Origin: Planctomycetaceae bacterium
GTDB taxonomy: Bacteria; Planctomycetota; UBA1135; GCA-002686595
DNA length: 64,000 nt
Direction: 5' to 3'
NCBI GenBank assembly: GCA_016125265.1
Contig: WGMC01000013.1
Span: 124,001-188,000, forward strand
Under the pieces are notes generated by a model. It worked only from the letters and a program-made list of their open reading frames with translations, made no database searches and was not told where the DNA came from. This document shows positions 1-9,186 of this stretch, piece after piece. Positions within the stretch are counted from its first letter, which is position 1; each line of letters opens with the position of its first letter. A program made the position numbers and the translations under genes.

Positions 1-529
1 TCGCCGGGTGCCCCGCTCCGAACACGGCCCGGGCCACGAGCCAGGCCAGCGCGATGTCCGTGGCCGTCGGGATGCCCCAGCCGCGGGAGACCTGCGCCAG
101 GGGGTAGAGCTGACCCTCCGCGTTCGTGCCGAACGTGCCCGAGCCGTAGAGCATGTGCAGCACGGCGAAGAAGAACAGCACCGGCCCCGCCACCCCGCCG
201 AGGGTCGCGAACAGCGGATTGAGCGCTTTGCGGAACGGGTTCAGGGACCCGCCGGGGAGGGTCGCCTGGGTGATCTCCTTCGCGGCCACCCCGAAGAAGA
301 ACACCATGAAGATGTCGTTGATCAGGAAGTGGAAGTCGACCTTGTGTCCGAAGATCGCGAAGTCCCCGAAGAGCTTCCAGTGCACGATCCCGTGGTAGAC
401 GTCCGGGACGAGGTTCGCCGCGGCCAGGGCCACGAAGACCCCGAGGATCAAGGGCAGGGACATCTCCCGCGCCCGGGTGAGCAGGGACTTGGGACCGGAA
501 GCACCGTGGTGGGAAGCGTCGGAAGCCAT
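1..529 (-). CDS. nhaA: Na+/H+ antiporter NhaA, N-terminal part (cut by window edge)
   Basis: Inner-membrane sodium/proton antiporter for pH and sodium homeostasis. The gene reads leftwards from ATG at 529, and about 176 codons are visible before the edge. The translation starts MASDASHHGASG and then gives hydrophobic segments with NhaA family signatures. These include INDIFMVFFFGVAAKEIT (the H/N-D-x-F-F-xx-G-x-E-I segment), GGSLNP..KALNPLFATLGG..GP, and WGIPTATDIA, which holds the conserved aspartate region of helix IV. The C-terminal half, with the helix V aspartates, lies outside the window. It is transcribed divergently from the secretion cluster. The family call is firm; activity cannot be judged from half a gene. 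Confidence 0.85.
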   Translation of the reverse strand, partial: MASDASHHGASGPKSLLTRAREMSLPLILGVFVALAAANLVPDVYHGIVHWKLFGDFAIFGHKVDFHFLINDIFMVFFFGVAAKEITQATLPGGSLNPFRKALNPLFATLGGVAGPVLFFFAVLHMLYGSGTFGTNAEGQLYPLAQVSRGWGIPTATDIALAWLVARAVFGAGHPA

Positions 530-1152
530 CGGTTGGGGGGAACGGGGGGAGCTCTGCGCCCGGTGCGGGGGCCCCTCGGCGGCCCGGAGGCCGACGCGAA
601 GGAACCCGCTCTGCGGGACGCCGACCTCGTGGGGGTGGGCGGCGCCCCAGGAGGGCGCCCGTGGGGAGGGACGAGTGCGGACCGGCGCGGAAGGTTGGGG
701 GGGTGGGTCTCCGGCCGTCGGGTCAGAGGGACACTACCCACGGGGCACCGGCCGGAACAAGCGCAACCGCCCCGCGGTCCCTTCGGCAGCCCGCTGGACG
801 GACCTTGGGACGGACCGGTGGGAACGGCGCGGTGGCGGTTCGGGCCGGCGGCGCGCGACGACGACAGGGGAAGACTTCGGTGCCTCCGTCGTCCTCACTC
901 GGCTCGAACTCAGGCTGCGCCTTCCGGCGCGACTTGGATCCGGCGGTGTCCCGAGGGCAACAAGCTCGCGCTTGTGCCGGGTGGCTGGCCGTGGGTCCGG
1001 ACGCAGGCCTGGGCTAGAGTGCCCGCCCGCCGGTTGCACCCGAGCCCCTCGACAGGGGCACCGCGGTGCGCCGGGTCCCGCGCCCTCGGCCCTTCGACAG
1101 GGGTCCGCGCGTCCGACAGCCTCCCGCCACGAGCCCCCCTGAACCACCGCCC
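530..1152. other. Intergenic region between divergent nhaA and gspD
   Basis: About 620 bases without a convincing gene; the open frames here are GC-driven and run into gspD or nhaA in other frames. It must hold the promoters of both neighbours. A degenerate direct repeat is visible: cgacaggggcaccgcg near 1050 and cgacaggggtccgcg near 1095. The only TA-containing -10-like hexamer facing gspD is TAGAGT at 1015-1020. Confidence 0.5.
1015..1020 (+). promoter_or_regulatory. Candidate -10 hexamer for gspD
   Basis: TAGAGT in the context GGGCTAGAGT, about 130 bases upstream of the gspD start. It resembles the TA(G/C)NCT-type hexamers seen upstream of many other genes in the window. No good -35 box is visible at 17 bases. 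Low confidence on its own. Confidence 0.25.
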
Positions 1153-3552
1153 ATGACCCTCCGCCCGCTTCGCACCGCGCTCCTCGCCGTCCTCGGGCTC
1201 CTCGCGGGAGCGCTCCACCGGGACGCCTCTGCGACCGTTCCCCAGGAGGCCGAGGCCCCGGCCGTGCCGCGCATCCAGGACGAGGGCGGTGTGTACGTCC
1301 TGAACTTCGCCGAGAAGACCGGCGACGGGATGAAGCTGCTCGAGTTCGTGAAGCGCTGCCAGGAGGTCACCGGCCTCAACTTCGTGGTGCCGACGGAGTC
1401 GTCGACGGTGATGTCGCAGACCGAGCTGTCCATGCTGGGCCCGAAGCGTGTGCCCAAGCAGGACTTCTACAGCTTCTTCCAGATCATCATGTTCATCCAC
1501 GACTTCGCGTGCGTCGAAGTCGGCCCGCCGGGCCTGAGCGTGATCGTCATCCAGAACCTGAACCAGCAGCGCCAACCGGGCAACATCAAACAGCGCGCGA
1601 TCTACGTGCAGCCCGAGGAGCTGGAGCGGTACGCGGACCAGCCGGCGACCCTGATCACGACGGTGCTCAACCTGCCGAACACGGAGGTGCGCTCCCTGTC
1701 GAACTCGCTGCGCGCGCTGCTGACGGACCAGAACACACAGAACATGTTGCCGGCGGGCAACAGCAACTCGATCGTGCTGACCGGTTTCGGCAGCAACATC
1801 GTGCAGCTCGCCAACCTGCTGCTCCTGATCGACGCGAAGTCGGCGGTCGAAACCGCGAAGTCCCCCGTCTTCGACCGGGTGCCGCTCGAGTTCGCGGCGG
1901 CCCAGGACGTCGCCAACATCGTCAGCGAGCTGCTCCAGGCCCGCGCCCAGGCCATGCGGGAGGTCAACCGCCCGCGCGCCGTCGAGGGCGGTGTGGTCGA
2001 CCCCAACCGCGTGCAGATCGAATCCAAGATCATCGTCGACGCGCGCACCAACGCCCTACTCGTGATGGCGCTGCCCGAGGAGCTGCCGCACTTGAAGGAG
2101 CTGATCGCGCGCCTCGACACGGAAGTGATCGAGCCGGAGCGCAACTACCACGTCTACGCGCTCGAGAACGTCGGTTCCGACGATCTGGCCGAGACGCTGA
2201 CCACGTTCCTCTCGGAGGCGCGCAACGTGACCGCATCCACGGGCGGCACCGGGGGCCGGGCGCCAGCCGCCGGTGGGGCCCAGCCGGGTGGCGGATCGAC
2301 CGGTGCCAGCGACGACGTGGTCGTGGTCTCCGAACCCGCCACCAACGCGCTCCTGATCGCCGCCAACAAGACGCGCTACTCGGAGGTCATCGAGCTGATC
2401 AAACTGCTCGACCGCCGCCAGGACCAGGTGCTGATCGAAACGGCCCTGATCGAACTGACCGGCAACGACTTCCGCGACATCGGCGTGGAACTGGGGCTCG
2501 CGGACATCCCCGGCGTCGACCAGACGGGCGGGTTCGGGCTCACGTCGTTCGGCCTCTCGACCCTCGAGGACCTGGACAGCGACGGTGTGCCCGACGCGCG
2601 TGTGCCGACCTTCGCCGACGGCATCACGGCGGGCATCCTGGACGGGGACAACTTCTCCCTGCCCTTCCTGATCCGCCTGTTCCAGCGCGTCGAATCGGCC
2701 AACGTCCTGTCCGTACCGTCGATCCTGGTGAACAACAACGGCTCGGCCACGGTGTCGACGAAGGACGAGCAGCCGACCACGACCGTCACCGCGTTCGGCG
2801 GCGCGGGCGGCGGCCAGACCCAGGAGAACTTCAACGAGTACCAGGAGGCGGGCATCAGCCTGACGATCTCGCCGTCGATCAGCGCGTCGCGCTACCTGCG
2901 CCTCTCGATCTCGCTCGAGGTGTCGAACTTCCTCGGGGAATCGGGTAGCTCGATCCCCCCGCCGCGCGTCACGCGCCGCATCGAGACGATCGTCAACGTG
3001 CCGGACGGCGACACGATGGTCGTCGGCGGTGTGATCACGAACAACACAGCGTCCAACACGCGCAAGACGCCCTTCCTCGGTGACATCCCGCTGATCAAGC
3101 ACCTCTTCCAGCGCAACACGGACACCGAGAACCGCCGCACGCTCTACTTCTTCGTGACGCCGCACATCATGAAGGACCGCGACTTCGCGGACCTCGCCGA
3201 GCTGAGCTACCGGAAGAAGCTCGAGGCCTCGGACGTGATCGGCGCCGAACGCGTGCGCACCATCGACCCCGACTTCCAGCGGCGCGCCGTGGAACCGGAG
3301 CTCGAAGCGTTCGAGATCCCGCTCTATCGCACCCCGCAGAGCGGTCTGATCCGCGCCGAGGAAGTCGGCCTGGAGGACCCCGTGCGCCGCGCCGAGGCGC
3401 TGCGCCGCTCGCGCGAGGAACAGGCCGCCAAACAGGGTGACACGCCGCAGATCGAGCCGGAGCCGGAGATGGAATCCGAGCCCGAAGGCGACAGCGCGGA
3501 ACCCAGCCCCGAACCCGCACCCGAAGTGCCCCCGGCCGGATCGCCCCGATGA
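1153..3552 (+). CDS. gspD: Type II secretion system secretin GspD
   Basis: Outer-membrane secretin pore (799 aa). Start chosen at ATG 1153, which gives a signal peptide (MTLRPLRTALLAVLGLL, then an A-S-A cleavage-like site near residue 27); an in-frame ATG at 1066 would bury it. Visible parts are an N0/N1-like region, two secretin_N repeats with DARTNALLV (about residue 296) and EPATNALLI, a Gly-rich linker, then the secretin core. The core starts near VLIETALIEL (residue 426) and includes the signature TPFLGDIPL at 639-647. The last ~130 residues are an extra acidic, Pro/Glu-rich tail. It overlaps gspE by ATGA. Gene content and GspG type favour T2SS over type IV pili. Confidence 0.93.
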   Translation: MTLRPLRTALLAVLGLLAGALHRDASATVPQEAEAPAVPRIQDEGGVYVLNFAEKTGDGMKLLEFVKRCQEVTGLNFVVPTESSTVMSQTELSMLGPKRVPKQDFYSFFQIIMFIHDFACVEVGPPGLSVIVIQNLNQQRQPGNIKQRAIYVQPEELERYADQPATLITTVLNLPNTEVRSLSNSLRALLTDQNTQNMLPAGNSNSIVLTGFGSNIVQLANLLLLIDAKSAVETAKSPVFDRVPLEFAAAQDVANIVSELLQARAQAMREVNRPRAVEGGVVDPNRVQIESKIIVDARTNALLVMALPEELPHLKELIARLDTEVIEPERNYHVYALENVGSDDLAETLTTFLSEARNVTASTGGTGGRAPAAGGAQPGGGSTGASDDVVVVSEPATNALLIAANKTRYSEVIELIKLLDRRQDQVLIETALIELTGNDFRDIGVELGLADIPGVDQTGGFGLTSFGLSTLEDLDSDGVPDARVPTFADGITAGILDGDNFSLPFLIRLFQRVESANVLSVPSILVNNNGSATVSTKDEQPTTTVTAFGGAGGGQTQENFNEYQEAGISLTISPSISASRYLRLSISLEVSNFLGESGSSIPPPRVTRRIETIVNVPDGDTMVVGGVITNNTASNTRKTPFLGDIPLIKHLFQRNTDTENRRTLYFFVTPHIMKDRDFADLAELSYRKKLEASDVIGAERVRTIDPDFQRRAVEPELEAFEIPLYRTPQSGLIRAEEVGLEDPVRRAEALRRSREEQAAKQGDTPQIEPEPEMESEPEGDSAEPSPEPAPEVPPAGSPR

Positions 3553-5255
3553 GCAACGTCGCCGACTTGCTGCTGGAAGCGGGCCTCTCCCGCGAGCGTT
3601 TGGAGGAGTGCCGCCGTGCGGCGGCCTCCACCGGGGACTCGTTGGACCGCGTCCTCATCGCGAAGGACTACCTGCCCGAGGGGGTGGTGCTCGCCACCTT
3701 CGCGAAGCTCTTGGGGTACGAGTTCCGCCCCACCCTCGACGGTGTGCGTGTGCCCGGCGCGTTCGTGAACAACATCCCCGTCCAGTTCTCGCGCAACTAC
3801 AGCCTGGTCGCGCTCGAGGAGACCGACGACGGCGCCATGCGCGTCGCCACACCGTACCCCTTCGACCTCAACCCCATGGACGACTTGGCGTCCATGCTGG
3901 GTGTGGAGCTCGAGCCCGTGCTTTCGCCGCGCCAGGAGATCAACACGCTGATCGCGCGCGCCTACCGCCACAAGGCGGACGGTGTCGACGAGGCCCTCGC
4001 GGACGTGGCGGAGGACGGCGACATCGCGGGCCTCGCGAAGGAGCTGGACGAAGCCGAGGACGTGCTCGACGTCTCGAACAAGGCACCCATCATCAAACTC
4101 GTGAACACGATCCTGTTCCAGAGTTTGAAGATGCGCGCGTCGGACGTGCACTTCCACCCCTATCCGGACCGCACCCAGGTGCGCTTCCGCATCGACGGCA
4201 TCCTCTACGACATGGACTCGATCCCGCGCAAGGCGCACGAGGCCATCGTCAGTCGCGTGAAGGTGATGGGCAAGATGGACATCGCCGAGCGCCGTCTGCC
4301 CCAGGACGGCCGCGCGTCGATCCGCCTCGGCGAAGGTGAGGTGGACGTGCGCATCAGCTCCGTGCCGACCAGTCTGGGCGAGCGCATCGTCATGCGTCTG
4401 CTCGACAAGACGGCGCGCATCTACACGATCGGCGAGATCGGCCTGGACATCAAGAACCAGGAGATGCTGCGCGAATACCTCAACTGGACGAGCGGCATCA
4501 TCCTGGTCACCGGCCCCACGGGTTCGGGCAAGACGACGACGCTGTACGCCGGTCTGACCGAGGTCGACACCACGCAGAAGAACGTGCTGACCATCGAGGA
4601 CCCGGTCGAATACTCGTTGGGTGGCATCAGCCAGGTGCAGGTGGCGGTCAAGAAGGGTCTGACCTTCGCGTCGGGCCTGCGCTCGTTCCTGCGCCAGGAC
4701 CCGGACGTGATGATGGTCGGTGAGATCCGCGACCTCGAAACCGCCGAGGTGGCCATCCGGGCCGCGCTCACGGGCCACCTGGTGCTCTCCACGGTGCACA
4801 CGAACGACGCGGCCAGCACGATCACGCGGATGGTCGACCAGGGCGTGGAGCCCTATCTCGTGGCCAGCTCGCTGATCCTCGTGATCGCCCAGCGCCTCGT
4901 GCGCACGATCTGCCCCCACTGCCGCAACCTGCACGACGTCACCCCCGAGATGGCGGCCAAGCTCAAGAAGCTGGGCCTCACCATCGAAGAGATCGGCGGT
5001 CAGATCGCGTTCGGGGATGGTTGCGACGAGTGTTTCCACACCGGCTACAGCGGCCGCACGGCCATCTACGAGTTCATGCCCGTGGACGAAGTTCTGCGCA
5101 CCCAGATCATGGAGGGCGCCACCGCCTCCCAGATGCAGCGCAGCGCCATCGAACGCGGCATGGTCACCCTGCGCATGGATGGCACCGAGAAGATCCGCCG
5201 CCGGATCACGACTCCCGACGAGGTTCTGCGCATCACGCAGATCGAGCTGATTTGA
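3549..5255 (+). CDS. gspE: Type II secretion ATPase GspE
   Basis: Cytoplasmic hexameric ATPase that powers pseudopilus assembly (568 aa). An N-terminal MshEN-like domain is followed by the ATPase core. Walker A is GPTGSGKT at 322-329; the Asp box/Walker B region is LRQDPDVMMVGEIRD; the His box is THLV-like (GHLVLSTVHTND). The zinc-binding tetracysteine is C455/C458 and C492/C495, in ICPHC and GCDEC. Length and domain order match GspE/PilB. The start overlaps the gspD stop (ATGA), suggesting translational coupling. The family also includes PilB; the neighbouring GspG-type pseudopilin favours GspE. Confidence 0.94.
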   Translation: MSNVADLLLEAGLSRERLEECRRAAASTGDSLDRVLIAKDYLPEGVVLATFAKLLGYEFRPTLDGVRVPGAFVNNIPVQFSRNYSLVALEETDDGAMRVATPYPFDLNPMDDLASMLGVELEPVLSPRQEINTLIARAYRHKADGVDEALADVAEDGDIAGLAKELDEAEDVLDVSNKAPIIKLVNTILFQSLKMRASDVHFHPYPDRTQVRFRIDGILYDMDSIPRKAHEAIVSRVKVMGKMDIAERRLPQDGRASIRLGEGEVDVRISSVPTSLGERIVMRLLDKTARIYTIGEIGLDIKNQEMLREYLNWTSGIILVTGPTGSGKTTTLYAGLTEVDTTQKNVLTIEDPVEYSLGGISQVQVAVKKGLTFASGLRSFLRQDPDVMMVGEIRDLETAEVAIRAALTGHLVLSTVHTNDAASTITRMVDQGVEPYLVASSLILVIAQRLVRTICPHCRNLHDVTPEMAAKLKKLGLTIEEIGGQIAFGDGCDECFHTGYSGRTAIYEFMPVDEVLRTQIMEGATASQMQRSAIERGMVTLRMDGTEKIRRRITTPDEVLRITQIELI

Positions 5256-5315
5256 TCCAGCGCCGCCCCAGCTCCACCCCGCGCCGCACCGACGCCCAGC
5301 GCTCGAGGTCAGACC

Positions 5316-6593
5316 GTGCCGATCTTTGAGTACAAGGCCTACGCACCCGGCGGCGCCACGCGCAGCGGGGTCGTGGACGCCGACACCCCGCGCGACGCGC
5401 GCCAGCGGCTGCGCAAGGACAACCTCCTGGTGTCCGAGTTGCGCGAGGTCGCGCGCAAGGGGAGCAGTTCGAAGACCGTCGCCTCGAAGAGTGCTGGTCC
5501 GAAGAAGGGGCTCGGCACCAGGCTTGCCGAGATGCGCGCCAAGGGCCGCAACGGCCCCAGCGGACGCGACGTCGAACTGGTGGGTGCGATCACACGGCAA
5601 CTCTCGACGCTGCTCGGCGCCGGCATTCCGCTCGCCGAGGCCCTGCGCGCGATCATCGAACAATCCGAACTGCGCCGCATCGAGACACTGTTCCGCGAGA
5701 TCCGCGAGCGCATCACACAGGGAACGTCCCTCGGCGACGCCCTGGGCGAGCACCCGACGCTCTTCTCCGACATGTACGTCAACATGGTGCGCGCCGGTGA
5801 GGCCACGGGCCAGGTGGACATCGTGCTCTCCCGCCTCGCGGACTTCTTGCACCAACAGCGTGCCCTGCAGCGCAAGGTGGTTTCCGCGCTGACGTACCCC
5901 CTGCTGATGATCTCGCTCGGCGTGGTGGTCGTCGCGGTGCTGATGACCGTCGTGGTGCCGAAGATCACCGGGATGCTGGAGGACACGGGGCAAGAGCTCC
6001 CCTTGCCCACGCGCATCCTGATGACGACCTCGGAGGTGTTCCAGAACTACTGGTGGGTCGGCTTCCTCGGCATCGCCGCCACCTCATGGGCGGTGGAACG
6101 CTGGTACCGCACGCCCGGTGGGCGCCTCTTCCTCGACCGCTTCTCGCTGCGTATGCCCATTGTCGGCGAGTTGCTGCGCAAACGCGCCATTTCGCGTTTC
6201 TCCCGCACGCTGTCGACGCTCTTGGCCTCTGGTGTGCCCGCGGTGCAGGCCCTCGAGATCACGCGCAACGTCGTCGGCAACCAGATCATCGCCAACGCGT
6301 GCGAAACCGTGCGCGTCAAGATCCTCGAGGGCAACGACTTCGCCACGCCCCTGCGTCAGACCGGTGTATTCCCCTCCGTGGTGGGTTATATGGTCAGCGT
6401 AGGGGAGCAGTCCGGCGAGCTCGAGGTCATGCTCGACCGCATCGCGGACGCCTACGACGAGGAGATCGATGTGGTCACGGAGCGCGCCACTGCGCTGCTC
6501 GAACCCATCATGATCGTGTTCCTGGCCGTGGTCGTCGGCTACATCGTCATTTCGATCATCCTGCCCATCCTGCAAGTGGGCGCCATCGGCTGA
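5316..6593 (+). CDS. gspF: Type II secretion inner-membrane platform protein GspF
   Basis: Polytopic platform protein that couples the ATPase to pseudopilin assembly (425 aa). GTG start at 5316, with GAGGT about 7 bases upstream. The N-terminus IFEYKAYAPGGATRSG is typical of GspF. Two T2SSF domains follow: the first around residues 90-210, ending in a long hydrophobic helix (LLMISLGVVVVAVLMTVV), and the second in the C-terminal half, ending in MIVFLAVVVGYIVISIILP. There are three membrane segments in all. Part of the gspD-J operon. Confidence 0.93.
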   Translation: MPIFEYKAYAPGGATRSGVVDADTPRDARQRLRKDNLLVSELREVARKGSSSKTVASKSAGPKKGLGTRLAEMRAKGRNGPSGRDVELVGAITRQLSTLLGAGIPLAEALRAIIEQSELRRIETLFREIRERITQGTSLGDALGEHPTLFSDMYVNMVRAGEATGQVDIVLSRLADFLHQQRALQRKVVSALTYPLLMISLGVVVVAVLMTVVVPKITGMLEDTGQELPLPTRILMTTSEVFQNYWWVGFLGIAATSWAVERWYRTPGGRLFLDRFSLRMPIVGELLRKRAISRFSRTLSTLLASGVPAVQALEITRNVVGNQIIANACETVRVKILEGNDFATPLRQTGVFPSVVGYMVSVGEQSGELEVMLDRIADAYDEEIDVVTERATALLEPIMIVFLAVVVGYIVISIILPILQVGAIG

Positions 6594-6632
6594 CCGCCCT
6601 GCGCCCCCCTCCCCCACCAACCGAAACGAACC

Positions 6633-7058
6633 ATGAAGATCCTTCAGCGCTCACGCCGGGGCAACCGCCGCGGTTTCTCTCTCGCGGAACTGATGGTGGT
6701 GATCGTGATCATCGGTCTGCTCGCCACCCTCGTTGTGCCCAACGTCATCGCGGCCCTTGGCAAGGGTCAGCGCGGCAAGATGAAGTCCGACATCAGCCAG
6801 TTGGGCACCGCCGTCGACAGCTACTACATCGACAACGGTCGCTACCCGCAGTCCCTGGAGGAACTGGTCGGCGCGAACGGTGGTACGAGCTACATCAAGG
6901 GCAGCAAGGTCCCCACGGATCCCTGGAAGGTGCCGTACATGTTCGAACCCCCGCTGCCGGGCCAACAGGAGTACCGGATCTACTCGCTGGGCCGCGACGG
7001 CGTGCCTGGCGGCGAGAACGAGGACGAGGACTACGACAACACGATGTTGCAGGACTGA
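6633..7058 (+). CDS. gspG: Major pseudopilin GspG
   Basis: Main subunit of the T2SS pseudopilus (141 aa). A short basic leader ends in ...NRRG, followed by the class III prepilin site G^FSLAELMVVIVIIG with Glu at +5. The globular part carries the GspG hallmark C-terminus (TDPWKVPY, then YSLGRDGVPGGENEDED), the calcium-binding loop region of GspG rather than a type IV pilin. A prepilin peptidase is needed for processing but none is encoded in the window. Confidence 0.93.
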   Translation: MKILQRSRRGNRRGFSLAELMVVIVIIGLLATLVVPNVIAALGKGQRGKMKSDISQLGTAVDSYYIDNGRYPQSLEELVGANGGTSYIKGSKVPTDPWKVPYMFEPPLPGQQEYRIYSLGRDGVPGGENEDEDYDNTMLQD

Positions 7059-7059
7059 C

Positions 7060-7650
7060 GTGCGCTCCCTGGGCCTAGGCAACCGAGCTAGACACCCCCT
7101 TCGCGCCCGCGCGCGCGCGGGGTTCTCTCTGATCGAGTTGCTCGTGGCCCTCTTGATCCTCGGCATGGTGGTCGGTGTCGTGGGCCTCGCCTGGGACACG
7201 ATCCTGCCGGGCACCCGCCTCGAGTCGGACGTGCGCGCGCTGTCCGCGCGCCTGCACGGCACCCGCTCCGACGCCATCGCGCGCAACGCCGAGTTCTGGC
7301 TGCTCTACGACCTCGAGAACCAGGAGTACTGGGTGCAGGCCCCCTACGACGCCGAGGGGCGGGTGGTTTCGAGTCCGCGGGACGGTTTCCACGTGCACCG
7401 CACGAAGCTCCGCGAGGGTGTGGTGTTCGAGCAGATCACCATCGACGGGCGCGTGTACCGGGACAACGTCGGCGGCTTCCCCTACGTACGCTTCGACCCG
7501 CTGGGCGCGTCGAACGACCACACCATCGTGCTGCGCCAGCCGAACTACGATCGCTTCTACACCGTGGAAGTCCTGGGGCTGACCGGCCAAATCCGCTTCC
7601 ACGACGGGTTGTTCGAACCCGAGCAGCCCAAGTCGACGGACTTCCAATGA
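7060..7650 (+). CDS. gspH: Minor pseudopilin, GspH-like
   Basis: Minor pseudopilin (196 aa) with prepilin site AG^FSLIELLVALLILG near residues 20-34. GTG start at 7060 lies one base after the gspG stop; an upstream in-frame ATG would run through gspG. The fold after the helix (cysteine-free, beta-rich, ending in a hydrophilic tail) fits GspH/FimT-like tip components. The H assignment rests on position after gspG and general layout, as sequence conservation in these proteins is confined to the N-terminus. Confidence 0.75.
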   Translation: MRSLGLGNRARHPLRARARAGFSLIELLVALLILGMVVGVVGLAWDTILPGTRLESDVRALSARLHGTRSDAIARNAEFWLLYDLENQEYWVQAPYDAEGRVVSSPRDGFHVHRTKLREGVVFEQITIDGRVYRDNVGGFPYVRFDPLGASNDHTIVLRQPNYDRFYTVEVLGLTGQIRFHDGLFEPEQPKSTDFQ

Positions 7651-8213
7651 AACGTCGCACATCGGGATTCACGTTGGCTGAAGTTGCCGTCACGATCGTG
7701 ATCGTCGGCATCGCCGTCGTGATGATGCTGCAGAGCCTCAATCGTGCCAAGCTCGAATCGGCCCACACGCGCAACACCAAACTCGCACGCGAGTTGGCGC
7801 TGATCACCCTGGGCCAAGTCGAATCGGGGCTCTTCCGCGACGACCTGGAGCGCGGCCTCTCGGGCACGTATGCCGACGAGGGGTATCCGATGTTCGCCTA
7901 CGAGGTGGTAGCCGGGGATGACACGTTCCTCTCGTCGGACGCTGGCACCGACGGCGACCGCTTCGACACCTTCGAGGACCGGCGGCAGCGGGAAGAGGAC
8001 GCGCGTTCGGACGCCGAGCAGGAAGAGGCCGAGGACGCCGCCGAGCCCTACGAGCGGGTGAAGATCAAGGTGACCTGGCAGGTGAAGATCCAGGACCTGC
8101 CCACCGAACTGGTGCTCGAACGCTGGATGCCCTGGGAACAGGCCTACGGGCCGCCCGAAGCGGAGGGCGGAGCGGGTAGCGTCGCGGGCGCCGTCCAAGG
8201 AGCCGCGCGATGA
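7647..8213 (+). CDS. gspI: Minor pseudopilin, GspI-like
   Basis: Pseudopilin-like protein (188 aa). N-terminus MKRRTSG^FTLAEVAVTIVIVGIAVVMM is a prepilin cleavage site with Glu at +5. The start overlaps the previous stop (ATGA). The middle is very acidic (residues ~95-130, rich in Glu/Asp/Arg), which is longer and more charged than usual GspI. Assigned GspI by order (G-H-I-J); alternatively an unclassified minor pseudopilin. Confidence 0.7.
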   Translation: MKRRTSGFTLAEVAVTIVIVGIAVVMMLQSLNRAKLESAHTRNTKLARELALITLGQVESGLFRDDLERGLSGTYADEGYPMFAYEVVAGDDTFLSSDAGTDGDRFDTFEDRRQREEDARSDAEQEEAEDAAEPYERVKIKVTWQVKIQDLPTELVLERWMPWEQAYGPPEAEGGAGSVAGAVQGAAR

Positions 8214-9160
8214 AGCACAAGAACCGTTGCGCCCAGAGCCAGGCGGGTTTCTCCCTCGTGGAGATCCTGGTCGTGATGCTGATCATGTCGGGGCTCTTGG
8301 TCACGATCACCCAGTTGCTGCAAGGGGCGCGCACGACCCGCGACCAGATCCACAACATCCAGGAGACTCTGCTGGCGGGGCCGGCTGTGCTCGATCGGAT
8401 CGAGCGCGACCTGCGCGGCCTGTTCGTGCTCGACCGCGACCCCACACTCATCCTGCGTGTGCGCGACCGTGTGCACGCCGGGATGGACGCCGATTCGCTC
8501 GAGTTCGTCACCGCGAACACCGCGCTGATGGTGACCGAGGACATTTCGCGCTCGCTGTTCGTGCGCCCCGACTACGTGGCGGTCGGGTACGTGCTGCGCT
8601 CGAATCCGGAGCTGGACGACTTCCTCGAGATCTACCGCCGCGAGAGTTTCGGCATCGGCGAAGACCCCGCGGAAGAGGCCCGCTACGCCTTCCTGCACGA
8701 CCGCATCCGCGGCTTCGACATCAAGGTGTTCGAGGAGGACGGTCCCGACGCCGACCCCTTGGATTCCTGGTGCGACAACGACAAGGACCAGAGGGGTTTG
8801 CCGGCGCGCATCGAGATCACGCTGGCGCTGGAACTGCGGCCGCGCCTCGTGGAAGAGCGCAGCGCCATCGCCATGACCGAGCGCCGACTCCTCGAGTTCC
8901 GACGTGTGTTCCGCTTCCCTGAGAACCTGCGCAACGCCACGACGGTGCAGCCGCTCGCCCTGATCCCCAGGATCATGGCCGGCTCCCAGAATCCGGTGGG
9001 TGGAACGCCGGGTTCGGGGCCGGGCCAGGGTGGCACGGGCGGCCCCGGTGGGCCGGGCGGAGGCAGCTCCGGGGCACCGCTGATTCCGCCGGGAACCGAC
9101 ATCTTCGGCTCGGGTGGCGGAGCCAGTGGCGCCGCGCCGCCGTTCCCTATCGGCGGTTAG
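8210..9160 (+). CDS. gspJ: Minor pseudopilin, GspJ-like, with glycine-rich tail
   Basis: Pseudopilin-like protein (316 aa), ATGA overlap with the preceding gene. Prepilin site QAG^FSLVEILVVMLIMSG at about residues 12-28. The extracytoplasmic domain is GspJ-like in size, but the last ~50 residues are a Gly/Pro/Ser-rich low-complexity tail not usual for GspJ. This is the last gene of the secretion cluster; the next gene is convergent. No gspC, K, L, M or O follows. Confidence 0.72.
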   Translation: MKHKNRCAQSQAGFSLVEILVVMLIMSGLLVTITQLLQGARTTRDQIHNIQETLLAGPAVLDRIERDLRGLFVLDRDPTLILRVRDRVHAGMDADSLEFVTANTALMVTEDISRSLFVRPDYVAVGYVLRSNPELDDFLEIYRRESFGIGEDPAEEARYAFLHDRIRGFDIKVFEEDGPDADPLDSWCDNDKDQRGLPARIEITLALELRPRLVEERSAIAMTERRLLEFRRVFRFPENLRNATTVQPLALIPRIMAGSQNPVGGTPGSGPGQGGTGGPGGPGGGSSGAPLIPPGTDIFGSGGGASGAAPPFPIGG

Positions 9161-9186
9161 GGCCGATCGGCGGTTCGGAACGCGGT

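Noticed and set aside
3324-5993. A very long open frame on the minus strand opposite gspD-gspF
   Set aside because: GC-rich codon bias makes the antisense strand open. The translation is low-complexity (His/Asp/Gly/Arg-rich), without motif or ribosome-binding site, and the plus-strand genes are clear.
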